Assembly (NCBI RefSeq): GCF_900109565.1
Contig: NZ_FNZZ01000001.1
Span: forward strand, 1 to 64,000
Length of the DNA stretch: 64,000 nt
From: Sphingomonas palmae
GTDB taxonomy: Bacteria > Pseudomonadota > Alphaproteobacteria > Sphingomonadales > Sphingomonadaceae
Direction: 5' to 3'
The position numbers were made by a program, and so were the translations under genes. Below the pieces are notes generated by a model. The model was not told the DNA's origin. It worked only from the letters and a program-made list of their open reading frames with translations, and did no database searches. Positions 35,168 to 43,939 of this stretch are shown piece after piece; the first letter of the stretch is position 1, and every line of letters starts with the position of its first letter.

Positions 35168-35673
35168 GGCAGCTTGGCCTTCATCTTGGCAATGGCCTCC
35201 TTGGAGCCCGCCAGGGCCCGGGCGACGAGCCGTCCATTGGGCGACGCGGGATTGGTGGCATAGTCGCTCGACCAGCTGCCGATCGCGGCATTGGAGAAAT
35301 CGAGGTCCACCAACTTGTCGCCGACCTGGCGCGCGGTCAGGAAGCGGCGCGCGTTCGCGGCGCCCATCGTCCTTGGGTCCGGATCGAGCCGATAGTCGCC
35401 GTTGCCGATCGACTTGCCCGGGCGGCAATTGATCAGCCGCACGACCTGCCGGCCGCGAACGCGCTCGGGCACGCACGTTCCGCCGTGCGCGCAGTAGGAA
35501 ACGCCGTGCTCGTCGCGGCGCAGAATATCAGCCGGCAGGATCTTCCCCGCCGCGTTGCGATAGCCGCCAGCATCGATGACGGGTGCCAAGGTGCGCACCT
35601 TGCACTCGGGGAAGTCGGCGGCGCTGGCCGCGCCGGCGGTAGCCACAAGGATGAGCATCGCAATCGTCTTCAT
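35164..35673 (-). CDS. Secreted protein of unknown function
   Basis: 169 residues with a clear signal peptide (AMLILVATAGAASA, cleaved before ADFPEC). The mature part has four cysteines (FPECKV, YCAHGGTCV, NCRPG), implying two disulfides, and a polar helical C-terminus. No known domain is recognised. First gene of the operon with the pepsin-like and SGNH proteins, which it overlaps by 4 bases; it may be an inhibitor or partner of them. It is divergent from the OmpR-type regulator. Confidence 0.75.
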   Translation of the reverse strand: MKTIAMLILVATAGAASAADFPECKVRTLAPVIDAGGYRNAAGKILPADILRRDEHGVSYCAHGGTCVPERVRGRQVVRLINCRPGKSIGNGDYRLDPDPRTMGAANARRFLTARQVGDKLVDLDFSNAAIGSWSSDYATNPASPNGRLVARALAGSKEAIAKMKAKLP

Positions 35674-35746
35674 GCGCAGTCTCCGGGTTGATTGAAGCCA
35701 TATCGGCTCTTGCCTTCACGGGTTCGTGACAAGTTGGTTGGCTTGC

Positions 35747-35761
35747 GTAACAATTTGTAAC
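35747..35761. promoter_or_regulatory. Direct-repeat binding-site candidate for the OmpR-type regulator
   Basis: GTAAC occurs twice exactly 10 bases apart (35747-35751 and 35757-35761) in the divergent gap between the secreted-protein operon and the response-regulator gene. OmpR/PhoB proteins bind tandem half-sites spaced by one helical turn. Confidence 0.45.
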
Positions 35762-35801
35762 GCCGCTTGCTTCCACACGCGGCCCGGCGCTTGATGCGAC
35801 T

Positions 35802-36500
35802 ATGCCCGACCAGCCGCTCATCGCCGTCTGCGAGGACGATGCGGACATCCGCGAGTTGCTCGCCGCCTTTCTGGCGGCGAATGGGTTCGCGGTCGCAACC
35901 GCGCGTGACGGGGCGGCCCTCGATGCCGTGCTGTTTCAACGCAGGGTCGCACTCGTCGTGCTCGACTGGATGCTGCCCGGCGAAGACGGCCTGTCGATCT
36001 GCCGCCGGATTCGAGCGAGCGGCGGTCCGCCGGTGGTGATGCTGACCGCGCGCGACGAGGACGGCGACCGGATCGCCGGACTCGACGGCGGCGCCGACGA
36101 CTATGTGTCAAAGCCGTTCAACCCGCAGGTCCTGCTTGCCCGCATCCGGGCGGTGCTGCGCCGTGGAGCACCGGTCGAGGGCGAGCGGCTGGTCCTCGCC
36201 GATCTTGCAATCGATCCCGCCGCGCGGCGCGTCCACGTCGGCGATGCCGAGCTGTCGCTGACCGCCGCCGAGTTCGACCTCTTACTCAGCTTTGCGCAGG
36301 CGCCGCAGCGCGTCCTGTCGCGCGACCGGCTGCTAGACCTGACCCGAGGGCGCGCCGCCGATGCTTTCGATCGTTCGATCGACATGCAGGTCAGTCGCCT
36401 GCGCCGGCGGCTGGAAGAGGCGGGCAGTGAGGTCGCGGGCCTGATCCGCACGGTGCGCAACGCCGGCTACATCCTCGCCGCTGCGGTACGAAGGGGATGA
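35802..36500 (+). CDS. OmpR-family response regulator
   Basis: 232 residues. Receiver domain with E11/D12/D13, phospho-acceptor D55 in VVLDWMLPG and lysine in YVSKPFNP; then a winged-helix C-terminal domain (LSLTAAEFDLLLSFAQAPQRVLSRDRLLDL, MQVSRLRRRLE, IRTVRNAGYIL). It regulates transcription after phosphorylation by the kinase gene it overlaps by 4 bases (ATGA). The likely target is the divergent operon of secreted proteins. Confidence 0.95.
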   Translation: MPDQPLIAVCEDDADIRELLAAFLAANGFAVATARDGAALDAVLFQRRVALVVLDWMLPGEDGLSICRRIRASGGPPVVMLTARDEDGDRIAGLDGGADDYVSKPFNPQVLLARIRAVLRRGAPVEGERLVLADLAIDPAARRVHVGDAELSLTAAEFDLLLSFAQAPQRVLSRDRLLDLTRGRAADAFDRSIDMQVSRLRRRLEEAGSEVAGLIRTVRNAGYILAAAVRRG

Positions 36501-37849
36501 TCCGCCGGCTCGATCTGTTCGGACGACTGATCCTCATCCTGCTCGGCGCGCTCGTCCTGCTCGGCACGCTGGGCGTCACGCTGTTCTACGTACGGGAATC
36601 GCATCGCCCGGTGTTCGCCCGCATTCCCTTTCCTCGGCTGCAGCACGCGGCAGGTATAATCGACCTTGCCGCATCGGAGCCGGCTGAACGCATCCCTATG
36701 GTCTTGCGGGCCGGCAATGGGGTCGATGTCGTGACGCGTTTGGCATCGATCGATCGGCCTTCATCCGACCTGCGTTACGCCCCCCGCTTGACCGCACGAC
36801 TGCGAATTTACCTGCGAAGCAAAACGCCCGTTCGAGCCTATACCAGCGTCGTGTTCACGCCACGCCGTTCAGCGGACGGTGTGGAAGGCTACATGGCGCG
36901 CGCTGTTGCTCGCCTGGCCGACGGGCGGCTGCTCGTGATGGACATGCCGTCACCGGGCGACACGGAATTGCCGCGCCTGTTCGGCTTGCCCGCCAGCCAA
37001 TGGATGGGTGCCGCCGCGACGCTGATTGTGCTGCTGGCATTGTGGGGCACAGCGCGCGAAACCCGGCCGCTGCGCCGGGTCGCCCGCGCGATGCGCGCTT
37101 TCGACGGTACCGCGGTGACGATCTCGGGCCCGTTGCCCGCTGCCGCGGATATTCGACGCACCGGAGAAGCCGCCGCCGCGATGCAGGCCCGCGTGATGAC
37201 GCTGCTCGGCGAGCGCTCGCTGATGATCGGGGCGATCTCGCACGATCTGCGCACGGTCCTGACCCGGATGCGGTTGCGAGTCGCGGCGCTGGACGACCCT
37301 GCGGCGCGAGCGGCGCTCGAGCGTGATCTCGAGCGGATGGACGCGATGCTGTCCGATGCGCTGGCCTTCGCGCGCGGCACGGCGATCGGTCCGGAACGCC
37401 TGCCCATCGACCTCGCTGATATCGCCGCTAGCGAGGCGGCGGAGCGCGACGCTCGCGGCCAGCAGGGCGCCATCGATCTAGCGCTCGACGACGCCCCCTG
37501 CCTCGGCGACGCGCTCGCGCTCCGCCGGGTCGTCGCCAACCTCATCGACAATGCCATCAAGTACGGCCGCGACCGCGTCGTGGTGACGACGGGCTCGACC
37601 GCCGATCACGCCTGGCTGGCGGTCGAGGACGATGGGCCGGGTATCTCGCCCGATCAGCGCGCCGAGATGCTCCAACCCTATTGCCGCGGCGAGCAGGCGA
37701 GGCGGGCAGGGCTGGCCGGCTCGGGCCTCGGTCTCGCCATCGTCCAGCAGATCGTCGAGGGGCATCGCGGCACGATAGCGATCGGGGAGTCGACGTATGG
37801 CGGCGCGCAGGTGACGATCAGCCTCCCGCTGAACGCGCGCCCGACGTAG
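36497..37849 (+). CDS. EnvZ-like membrane sensor histidine kinase
   Basis: 450 residues. Two membrane helices (residues 10-32 and about 168-186) flank a periplasmic sensor region of about 130 residues; a HAMP-like linker follows. H249 in MIGAISHDLRTVLTRMRLR is the phospho-acceptor, and NLIDNAIKYG, DDGPGISP and GSGLGLAIV form the ATP-binding domain. Typical EnvZ/OmpR partner arrangement. The stop is 3 bases from the end of a convergent SDR gene. Confidence 0.95.
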   Translation: MIRRLDLFGRLILILLGALVLLGTLGVTLFYVRESHRPVFARIPFPRLQHAAGIIDLAASEPAERIPMVLRAGNGVDVVTRLASIDRPSSDLRYAPRLTARLRIYLRSKTPVRAYTSVVFTPRRSADGVEGYMARAVARLADGRLLVMDMPSPGDTELPRLFGLPASQWMGAAATLIVLLALWGTARETRPLRRVARAMRAFDGTAVTISGPLPAAADIRRTGEAAAAMQARVMTLLGERSLMIGAISHDLRTVLTRMRLRVAALDDPAARAALERDLERMDAMLSDALAFARGTAIGPERLPIDLADIAASEAAERDARGQQGAIDLALDDAPCLGDALALRRVVANLIDNAIKYGRDRVVVTTGSTADHAWLAVEDDGPGISPDQRAEMLQPYCRGEQARRAGLAGSGLGLAIVQQIVEGHRGTIAIGESTYGGAQVTISLPLNARPT

Positions 37850-37852
37850 CAT

Positions 37853-38821
37853 TCAATCGATCTCGAGCGCGCGCAGCGTGTCCGCCACTGCGACCGGCAG
37901 CGGCGTCCGCGGTTCTTCGCCGAGGAACGCGACGAGCTTGCGGTTGTCGAGGCGCAGGGGGACGCGCCAGAGATGACGCATGCCATACAGGCCGCGCAGC
38001 GTCTCGTTGAACAGGCCGAGGACGGCGAACAGTGGCCATGGCAGCGGCTTCACCCTCGTCTCTGGCCGGCCGACCGCCCGGGCGATGGCGTCGACCATCG
38101 CGGTGCCGTCGGCGTCCCACACCCCCTCGGCATGAAATCGCGCGAACGGCTCCAGATCTTCCTCGTGATCGAGCAGCCGCGCGATCGTCTCCGCTGCGTC
38201 GGGTAGATAGGTCCAGCTATGGCCGACGCCCCTGCCGCCCGGATACGTGATCGAGGCGAGCCGGCGGCCCGGCGTCACCAGCCCCTGGCTGAACCAGTTG
38301 TTGCCCGAATGCGGCCCGAAAAAATCGCCGAAGCGGACGATGAGCACCCGGCCTCCGCGATCGACAGCACGGGCCAGGCGCTGCTCCAGCTCGACGCGGA
38401 GCCGTCCCTTTTCGGTCGCCGGGTGCTGCGGCGCGTCCTCGGCCACATCGGCCGGCACATCGGCCCCGTAATTGTAGACGGTGCCGGGCAGCACGATGCG
38501 TGCTCCGGTCGCTTCGGCCGCCGCGATGGTGTTGAGGATCATCGGCAGCACCAGCTCGCCCCAGCCGCGATAGGCGGGCGGGTTCACCGCGTGGACGATC
38601 ACGTCCACCCCGTGCGCCGCACGCAGGACGTCGGCCGCAACCATCGCGTCGCCTCGCGTCCACGCGACCCCGCGCAGTCGCTCTCCCGATGCTGCGGCGG
38701 CCCGCTCCGGATCACGCGCCATCGCCACGAGCTTCCAGCCGTGCCGCAGCAGCGCCGCCGCCGTCTCCCCCCCAATGCCGCCCGTCGCGCCCAGAACCAG
38801 CGCGGTTTTGCCTTGCTTCAT
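37853..38821 (-). CDS. NAD(P)-dependent epimerase/dehydratase family protein
   Basis: 322 residues. N-terminal Rossmann motif LVLGATGGIGGETAAALL, then DVIVHAVNPPAYRGWGELV and VLPGTVYNYG (extended-SDR active-site region with Tyr). Related to atypical extended SDRs. The start at 38821 is preferred to the ATG at 38827, because AAGGAG lies 7 bases before the former and only one base before the latter. It is divergent from a LysR gene that probably regulates it. Confidence 0.87.
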   Translation of the reverse strand: MKQGKTALVLGATGGIGGETAAALLRHGWKLVAMARDPERAAAASGERLRGVAWTRGDAMVAADVLRAAHGVDVIVHAVNPPAYRGWGELVLPMILNTIAAAEATGARIVLPGTVYNYGADVPADVAEDAPQHPATEKGRLRVELEQRLARAVDRGGRVLIVRFGDFFGPHSGNNWFSQGLVTPGRRLASITYPGGRGVGHSWTYLPDAAETIARLLDHEEDLEPFARFHAEGVWDADGTAMVDAIARAVGRPETRVKPLPWPLFAVLGLFNETLRGLYGMRHLWRVPLRLDNRKLVAFLGEEPRTPLPVAVADTLRALEID

Positions 38822-38906
38822 GACCATTCTCCTTTCGGGATGGATTTGGCGTGCTGGGTGATGGAAGGTAATTGAGGAACTGCGTTCAGCTGCTGGAGCA
38901 TTTTTG

Positions 38907-39794
38907 ATGAAGAGCATCGATTGGGAGGACCAGCGCGCCTTTCTCGCCGTGCTCGAGGAAGGCAGCCTGTCCGCCGCCGCACGCCGGCTTGGCGTGACGC
39001 AGCCGACGATGCGGGCCCGGCTCGAGGCACTGGAGCAGGCGCTCGGGACGGTGCTGTTCACGCGATCGGTACGCGGGCTGGTCCCGACCGAGCAGGCGCG
39101 ATCGCTCGGCGCCGCGGCACGGGCGATGGCGCGCGCGTCAGAGGCGTTCGTCCGCGCGGCCTCCGCCCCGCCGGATCGCGTCGCAGGGCGGGTCAGGATC
39201 AGCGTCCCCCAGTTCATCGGGCAGGAGGTGCTACCACCAATGGTGGCGGAGCTGCGTCGCCAGCACCCCGACCTCATCCTCGAGATTGAGCTAAGCGACA
39301 TTGTCGCCAATATCCTCGAGCAGGAGGCGGACGTCGCCGTCCGTATGCAACAGCCGTCGCAAGGAGCACTCATCGCCCGCAAGGTGCCGCCGATCGAACT
39401 CGGCTTCTTCGCGCATGTCGATTACCTCGCCAGGCGCGGCCGGCCCGACACCGTCGCGGACCTTGACGACCATGATCTGGTCGGGCCTGACCGTCACCGT
39501 TTCGACCTCGCCATGCTGGAGGCGCACCGTAGCGACATCCCGCTCGGGCGGTTCGTGGCTCGCGTCGACAGCCACCCGGCCCAACTGGCGCTCATCCGCG
39601 CGGGTGTCGGCATCGGCGTGACGCAATGCGGCGTGGGCAGGCGCGACCCGTCGCTCCGCCGGGTCTTGGCAGAGCTATGCCTGCCTGCCCTGGAAACCTG
39701 GATCGTCACGCACGAAGACTTGCGGCTTCTCCCGAGGGTCGCTGCCGTGTTCAATTACTTGGTCAGCGAGTTCGACAAGCTAGCTATCACATGA
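38907..39794 (+). CDS. LysR-family transcriptional regulator
   Basis: 295 residues. The N-terminal helix-turn-helix reads DWEDQRAFLAVLEEGSLSAAARRLGVTQPTMRARLEALEQALGTVLFTRS, with a substrate-binding domain from about residue 90. The ATG at 38907 has a GGAG site 8 bases upstream; a TTG one codon earlier is less likely. It is divergent from the epimerase-like gene, the usual LysR arrangement. Effector unknown. Confidence 0.94.
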   Translation: MKSIDWEDQRAFLAVLEEGSLSAAARRLGVTQPTMRARLEALEQALGTVLFTRSVRGLVPTEQARSLGAAARAMARASEAFVRAASAPPDRVAGRVRISVPQFIGQEVLPPMVAELRRQHPDLILEIELSDIVANILEQEADVAVRMQQPSQGALIARKVPPIELGFFAHVDYLARRGRPDTVADLDDHDLVGPDRHRFDLAMLEAHRSDIPLGRFVARVDSHPAQLALIRAGVGIGVTQCGVGRRDPSLRRVLAELCLPALETWIVTHEDLRLLPRVAAVFNYLVSEFDKLAIT

Positions 39795-39826
39795 TGCGAT
39801 CGCGCCTAGCGGCCGGTGGAGCCATG

Positions 39827-39846
39827 AACGCCCGAAAAGACGGGCG
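39827..39846 (+). terminator. Hairpin downstream of the LysR gene
   Basis: ACGCCCG and CGGGCGT form a perfect 7-bp stem around AAAAGA, 32 bases after the lysR stop. No T-run follows. Confidence 0.4.
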
Positions 39847-39952
39847 TCAGGAAGATTCGGAGTGTCAGAAGTCAGCGCCAAGTCGGCTGCGTTAGCAGAT
39901 GGCTGACCACCCTGTTCATTCCAACATCTGCGATCCGTTCAAACTTGCCGGG

Positions 39953-40025
39953 ATGAACAAGCGTCCGCTTTCTGGAAGGCTAAAGACGCGCCTGAATGAC
40001 CGCTTCTGGGTCGAAGCGGATGTTC
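39953..40025 (+). repeat. ~60-bp GGGTC element, copy 8, with hairpin extension
   Basis: The element runs from ATGAACAAGCGTCCGCTTTC to CTGAATGACCGCTTCTGGGTC (39953-40012). It is followed at once by GAAGCGGATGTTC (40013-40025), which pairs 10 of 13 bases with GAATGACCGCTTC around TGGGTC. This copy suggests that the complete form ends in a hairpin. + orientation. Confidence 0.75.
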
Positions 40026-40078
40026 AAACAAAGCTCGTCAGCGCATCCCCCGCATGGCTCGTGGCCGCGGGCCCACCG

Positions 40079-42388
40079 TCAGGCAGCGCGTTTTACCTTT
40101 GAACTTCCCACCATCTGTCCGGCCGCTACAGCATCCAAGGGCCGGCTGAACAGAAATCCCTGCAGCGTGCTGCAACCCTGAGCCTGAAGCTCGGCGTGCT
40201 GCCCCGCATCCTCGACGCCTTCCGCCGTTGTTTCCATGTTCAGCGCGGTGGCGAGGTCCACGATCGCCTTGACGATCGCCGCAGCACTAGCGTCGTTCGC
40301 GACATTGGTGACGAACGAACGGTCGATTTTAATCTTGTCGAACGGGAACGAGCGCAGGTAGCTGAGCGAGGAATAGCCGGTGCCGAAATCGTCGAGCGCC
40401 ACGCGAACGCCGAGCGCGCGGAGCATGTGCAGAATCTGGAGCACGCCGGTCTCGCCTTCGAGGAATACCGATTCGGTGATTTCGATCTCAAGCCGGTTTG
40501 GTGCAAGTCCGCTGGTCGACAGCGCCTGGAGCACAACCGAGCCGAACCCCTGTGAGCGGAACTGGAGCGGCGACACGTTCACCGCAACCCGCACGTGCTC
40601 GGGCCACGTGGTGGCAACGCGGCACGCCTCGTGCATCACCCATTCGCCGACTTGCGTGATCAGGCCGGTTTCCTCGGCAACCGGGATGAATTCCACTGGA
40701 GGAATGAAGCCGCGTTCGGGATGCGGCCAGCGCAGCAGCGCCTCGAATCCCCTAATCGCCTCGCCGTCGCTGGCGACGATCGGCTGGAAGTGGAGCTGGA
40801 GTTGCCCGGTGCGGATCGCAACGCGCAGGTCAGTCTCGATCTGGCGCCGCCGTCGCGCCGCTTCGTCGAGCGATTGTTCGAAGAAGCGGAAGTTGCCACG
40901 ACCGTCCTGCTTGGCTCGGTAGAGCGCCAGGTCGGCATTCTTCAGCAGCACCGCCGCTTCCTTGCCGTCGGCCGGATACATTGAAATGCCGATGCTGCTG
41001 CCCGTGGCGATTGTGTGACCATCGACTTCCAGCGGCTCGGAAAAGGTGTCGAGAACCGCCTGCGCCAGCCGGCGCGAGCGGCCCAAGTCGTCGCTCTCCG
41101 AAACCACGATGGCGAACTCGTCACCCCCGAGCCGTGCCACCATCGCTCCTTCGGCGACGCGGAGCAGCCGTTGCGCGACGTGGCGGAGCAGCGCGTCGCC
41201 GACTGGATGGCCGAGCGTGTCGTTGATGCTCTTGAACCCGTCGAGGTCGAGGCACAGCACGCCAACTTTTTCGTCGAGTCGCTTGGCGCGCGCGACCGCC
41301 TGGTCGAGCGATTGCTGGAAGAAGGCGCGATTCGGTAGATCGGTCAGTCCGTCATGGAAGGCTAGGTGCGTTATGCGTTCCTCTCGCTCCTTGATGCCGA
41401 ACGACATGCGGTTGAACGAGCGCGCCAGACGGCCGACCTCGTCGTCGCTCTTCACCGGTACCTCGGCGCGTTCGCCCTCCTCCAGCCGTCGCGCCGCCGC
41501 GTCGAGCGCCACGATCGGCTTGGCGATGCCGCGCGCCAGCCGGCCGGTGCCGATGACGATCATTACCATCCACGCGAGCCCCGCAGCGACGAGCCCGATC
41601 TGAATCGAGCGGTACGACTGCATCGCGCGTGCCATCGGATAGCTGAGCAGCAGCGCGGCCTGCGCAGGACCGTCGGGCGCGGCGAGTGGGCGCACGATCG
41701 CGAAGCTGCGCCCGGCGGGCGTGTCGATGTTGGTGACCGAGCGTCCGGTGCTGGCCGGAAAGGTGACATGCCCATCGCTCCAGGCGCCGGTGCGCGTGCG
41801 GATCAGCATCTCCGCGGTGAGCGGGATCGCGAACAGCTTTTCCAGCCCACGCATCTCCGACGCGTCGAGCGGCACTACGAACGCAATGCGGCCAATCTCG
41901 TTGGGTGCCAGAACCGGCGCGGTGACGATGCGATGGACGGAGTAATCAGATGCGACCACCGCATCGCGGCGATCGCCCTGAATCGCGCCGACGAAGCGAC
42001 TGATCTTACCGCCCAGTTCGCCCGCGCCGCCGATCACCTGACCTTCGTTCGTGACGAGCACGGCGTGCGGCACGCCAGCGCGTGCACGCAGACTGTCCAG
42101 CGCCGACTCGATCGTCGCGACGTCGTTGCTGGCAACCGCACTGCGGAAGCCGAAGTCTCGCGCCACCACGTCCGCTGCGCCCGCGAGTGAGCGCTCGCGC
42201 TCCTGCCACAACCGATCGTAGACCGAGGCGCTGGTGGCGAGCTCGTCGGTCGCGGAACTGCGTGCGCTCCGTTCGATCATCACCTGCGCCAGCACCGCGA
42301 GCGCGACCAAGCCGATCGTGAACAGTCCCGCGTAAAGGACCGTCAGCTTCGTACGCAGCGTGCGAAACGGCGGCAGCGACAGGTTCAT
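40079..42388 (-). CDS. Membrane GGDEF-EAL protein with HAMP (cyclic-di-GMP metabolism)
   Basis: 769 residues. Membrane helix at about 15-37, a periplasmic sensor region of about 220 residues, a second helix near 265-285, a HAMP segment (GIAKPIVALDAAARRLEEGE), then a GGDEF domain with an intact GGDEF at 421-425 and an EAL domain with intact EAL at 549-551 and DDFGTGYSSLSYLRSFPFD. No RxxD inhibitory site is seen before GGDEF. Both enzymatic halves look active, so it may synthesise or degrade cyclic di-GMP according to its input. Its ATG overlaps the cupredoxin stop by ATGA, so the cupredoxin may feed its sensor. Confidence 0.94.
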   Translation of the reverse strand: MNLSLPPFRTLRTKLTVLYAGLFTIGLVALAVLAQVMIERSARSSATDELATSASVYDRLWQERERSLAGAADVVARDFGFRSAVASNDVATIESALDSLRARAGVPHAVLVTNEGQVIGGAGELGGKISRFVGAIQGDRRDAVVASDYSVHRIVTAPVLAPNEIGRIAFVVPLDASEMRGLEKLFAIPLTAEMLIRTRTGAWSDGHVTFPASTGRSVTNIDTPAGRSFAIVRPLAAPDGPAQAALLLSYPMARAMQSYRSIQIGLVAAGLAWMVMIVIGTGRLARGIAKPIVALDAAARRLEEGERAEVPVKSDDEVGRLARSFNRMSFGIKEREERITHLAFHDGLTDLPNRAFFQQSLDQAVARAKRLDEKVGVLCLDLDGFKSINDTLGHPVGDALLRHVAQRLLRVAEGAMVARLGGDEFAIVVSESDDLGRSRRLAQAVLDTFSEPLEVDGHTIATGSSIGISMYPADGKEAAVLLKNADLALYRAKQDGRGNFRFFEQSLDEAARRRRQIETDLRVAIRTGQLQLHFQPIVASDGEAIRGFEALLRWPHPERGFIPPVEFIPVAEETGLITQVGEWVMHEACRVATTWPEHVRVAVNVSPLQFRSQGFGSVVLQALSTSGLAPNRLEIEITESVFLEGETGVLQILHMLRALGVRVALDDFGTGYSSLSYLRSFPFDKIKIDRSFVTNVANDASAAAIVKAIVDLATALNMETTAEGVEDAGQHAELQAQGCSTLQGFLFSRPLDAVAAGQMVGSSKVKRAA

Positions 42389-42978
42389 CGACGCAGCTGC
42401 AACGTCGTGTTGAGCCCCGTCGCTGCGATCGGCGCGGGCTGTTCCAACGTATTGTTCGCACTTCGGATCGACGGGTGCCACACCGCGACGCGGCCGCCTC
42501 CCGCGGCGACGTTCATCCGCACGCGGCCGTTGGCGTCGGTAAGCGCAGTGTACGGGCTCGCCGTGACGTAGACGACGCCGTTCATGCTGTCGTGGATGTT
42601 GCAGCCTAGCATCACCGCTCCTGGCTTGTCGAAGGTGATCGTACGGCTCTCGTCGCGACCGAACAGCTTCAGCTCGAACTTCTTGGGCTTGGAGAACGAG
42701 TAGACGTGGTGGCGCACCTTGTCGAAGTTGGGGAAGCTGACGGTGGCGCCGACGGGGACGATCAGCACCTGCGGATCGAACTGGATGTTGCGCTGCGCTA
42801 CCGAATAGGACCCGCGTGGGGCCGGCGGTGGCGTACCCAGCATCGTTACGGTGACGACTGCGCCGGCGAGCGGGCGCCCGTCGGGGCCGATCACTTGGAT
42901 GGTGACCGGCGCCGCGGCGGCCGCCGTGGCGATCGGCATGGCGGCTCCGGCAGCGGCGAGAATGTGAAGGATGCGCAT
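42385..42978 (-). CDS. Periplasmic cupredoxin-like (methylamine-utilisation/plastocyanin type) protein
   Basis: 197 residues with a signal peptide (ILAAAGAAMPIATAAAAAP). The mature protein opens with a PDGRPLAGAVVTV carboxypeptidase-regulatory-like strand, then a cupredoxin core with NFDKVRHHVYSFS (first His ligand) and LGCNIHDSMNGVVYV (Cys, His and Met ligands). It is a likely type-1 copper electron carrier or copper-sensing protein. It is cotranscribed with the GGDEF-EAL protein and is divergent from the DUF3034/haemoglobin pair. Confidence 0.82.
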   Translation of the reverse strand: MRILHILAAAGAAMPIATAAAAAPVTIQVIGPDGRPLAGAVVTVTMLGTPPPAPRGSYSVAQRNIQFDPQVLIVPVGATVSFPNFDKVRHHVYSFSKPKKFELKLFGRDESRTITFDKPGAVMLGCNIHDSMNGVVYVTASPYTALTDANGRVRMNVAAGGGRVAVWHPSIRSANNTLEQPAPIAATGLNTTLQLRR

Positions 42979-43012
42979 CGCACCTTGAGTAGCTGCGCGG
43001 TAGTTTCCCGCG

Positions 43013-43032
43013 GGTAAACGCTCTCGTTAACC
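43013..43032. promoter_or_regulatory. Inverted repeat in the shared divergent promoter
   Basis: GGTAAAC-GCTCTC-GTTAACC is a 7-6-7 inverted repeat with one mismatch, placed midway in the 87-base gap between the cupredoxin and DUF3034 genes. A regulator could use it to control both directions. Confidence 0.45.
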
Positions 43033-43065
43033 AAGTTTTTGCGGTTGAGGCGGCAGAAGCGGTGC

Positions 43066-43938
43066 ATGAGTCGCTCTGCCCTGGTCGCCGCGCTGGCGCT
43101 GCTGTTCGCTGCCCAACCCGCATCGGCTGGGGATCGCCGATGGGGCGGCAAGCTCCTCCTGACCAACGGCGTCACCAGCGTCGAGGGCGCGGCGGGTGGC
43201 GGGCTGGCCACCTGGGCGGTAATCGCGGGCAACGAAACCCGCGACGGCGTCGGCGGCAAGGTGAACGCCACGTTGGTGGCGCTCCCCGACTTCGATCTCG
43301 AGAGCTTCGGCGCGGCGATCGGCGTCAACGATCGGCTGGAGCTGTCTTACACGCACCAGAGCTTCGACACGCGCGCCGCTGGCGCCGCGCTCGGGCTCGG
43401 GCGTGGCTTCACCTTCCAGCAGGACATCTACGGCGCCAAGCTGCGCGTGATCGGCGACGCGGTGTGGGATCAGGACAGCTGGCTGCCGCAGATCGCGGTC
43501 GGCGTGCAGCACAAGCGCGCGAACCGTGGCGCGATCATCCGCGCGGTCGGCGGCCGGCACGATCGCGGCACCGACTTCTACGTCGCCGCGACCAAGGTCT
43601 TGCTGTCGCGCAGCCTTGTGCTGAACGCGACGGTTCGCGCGACCAAGGCGAATCAGTTCGGCCTGCTCGGCTTCGGCGGCGATCGCCACGATCACTACCG
43701 GCCTCAGTTTGAGGGATCGGCCGGCATCATGCTCTCGCCACGCTTCGTGCTTGGCGCCGAGGCGCGCACCAAGCCGAGCAACCTTAATTTCGCATGCGAG
43801 CAGACGGCGGTCGACGCGTTCGCCGCCTGGGCGCTCGCGCGGAACGTGTCGCTCACCGCCGCCTATGTCGATCTCGGTGACATCGCCACCGTCCGCCGCC
43901 AGCGCGGCGCCTTTCTATCAATCCAAGGTTCGTTATGA
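43066..43938 (+). CDS. DUF3034 outer-membrane barrel protein
   Basis: 290 residues. A signal peptide (ALVAALALLFAAQPASA) is followed by GDRRWGGKLLLTNGVTSVEGAAGGG and many alternating aromatic/polar strands (LELSYTHQSFDT, FYVAATKVLLSRSLVLNATVRAT), ending in a barrel. I recognise it as DUF3034, a family usually found beside truncated haemoglobins and cupredoxins. Function unknown. The start at 43066 fits the signal peptide; the gene ends one base before the haemoglobin start. Confidence 0.82.
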   Translation: MSRSALVAALALLFAAQPASAGDRRWGGKLLLTNGVTSVEGAAGGGLATWAVIAGNETRDGVGGKVNATLVALPDFDLESFGAAIGVNDRLELSYTHQSFDTRAAGAALGLGRGFTFQQDIYGAKLRVIGDAVWDQDSWLPQIAVGVQHKRANRGAIIRAVGGRHDRGTDFYVAATKVLLSRSLVLNATVRATKANQFGLLGFGGDRHDHYRPQFEGSAGIMLSPRFVLGAEARTKPSNLNFACEQTAVDAFAAWALARNVSLTAAYVDLGDIATVRRQRGAFLSIQGSL

Positions 43939-43939
43939 C

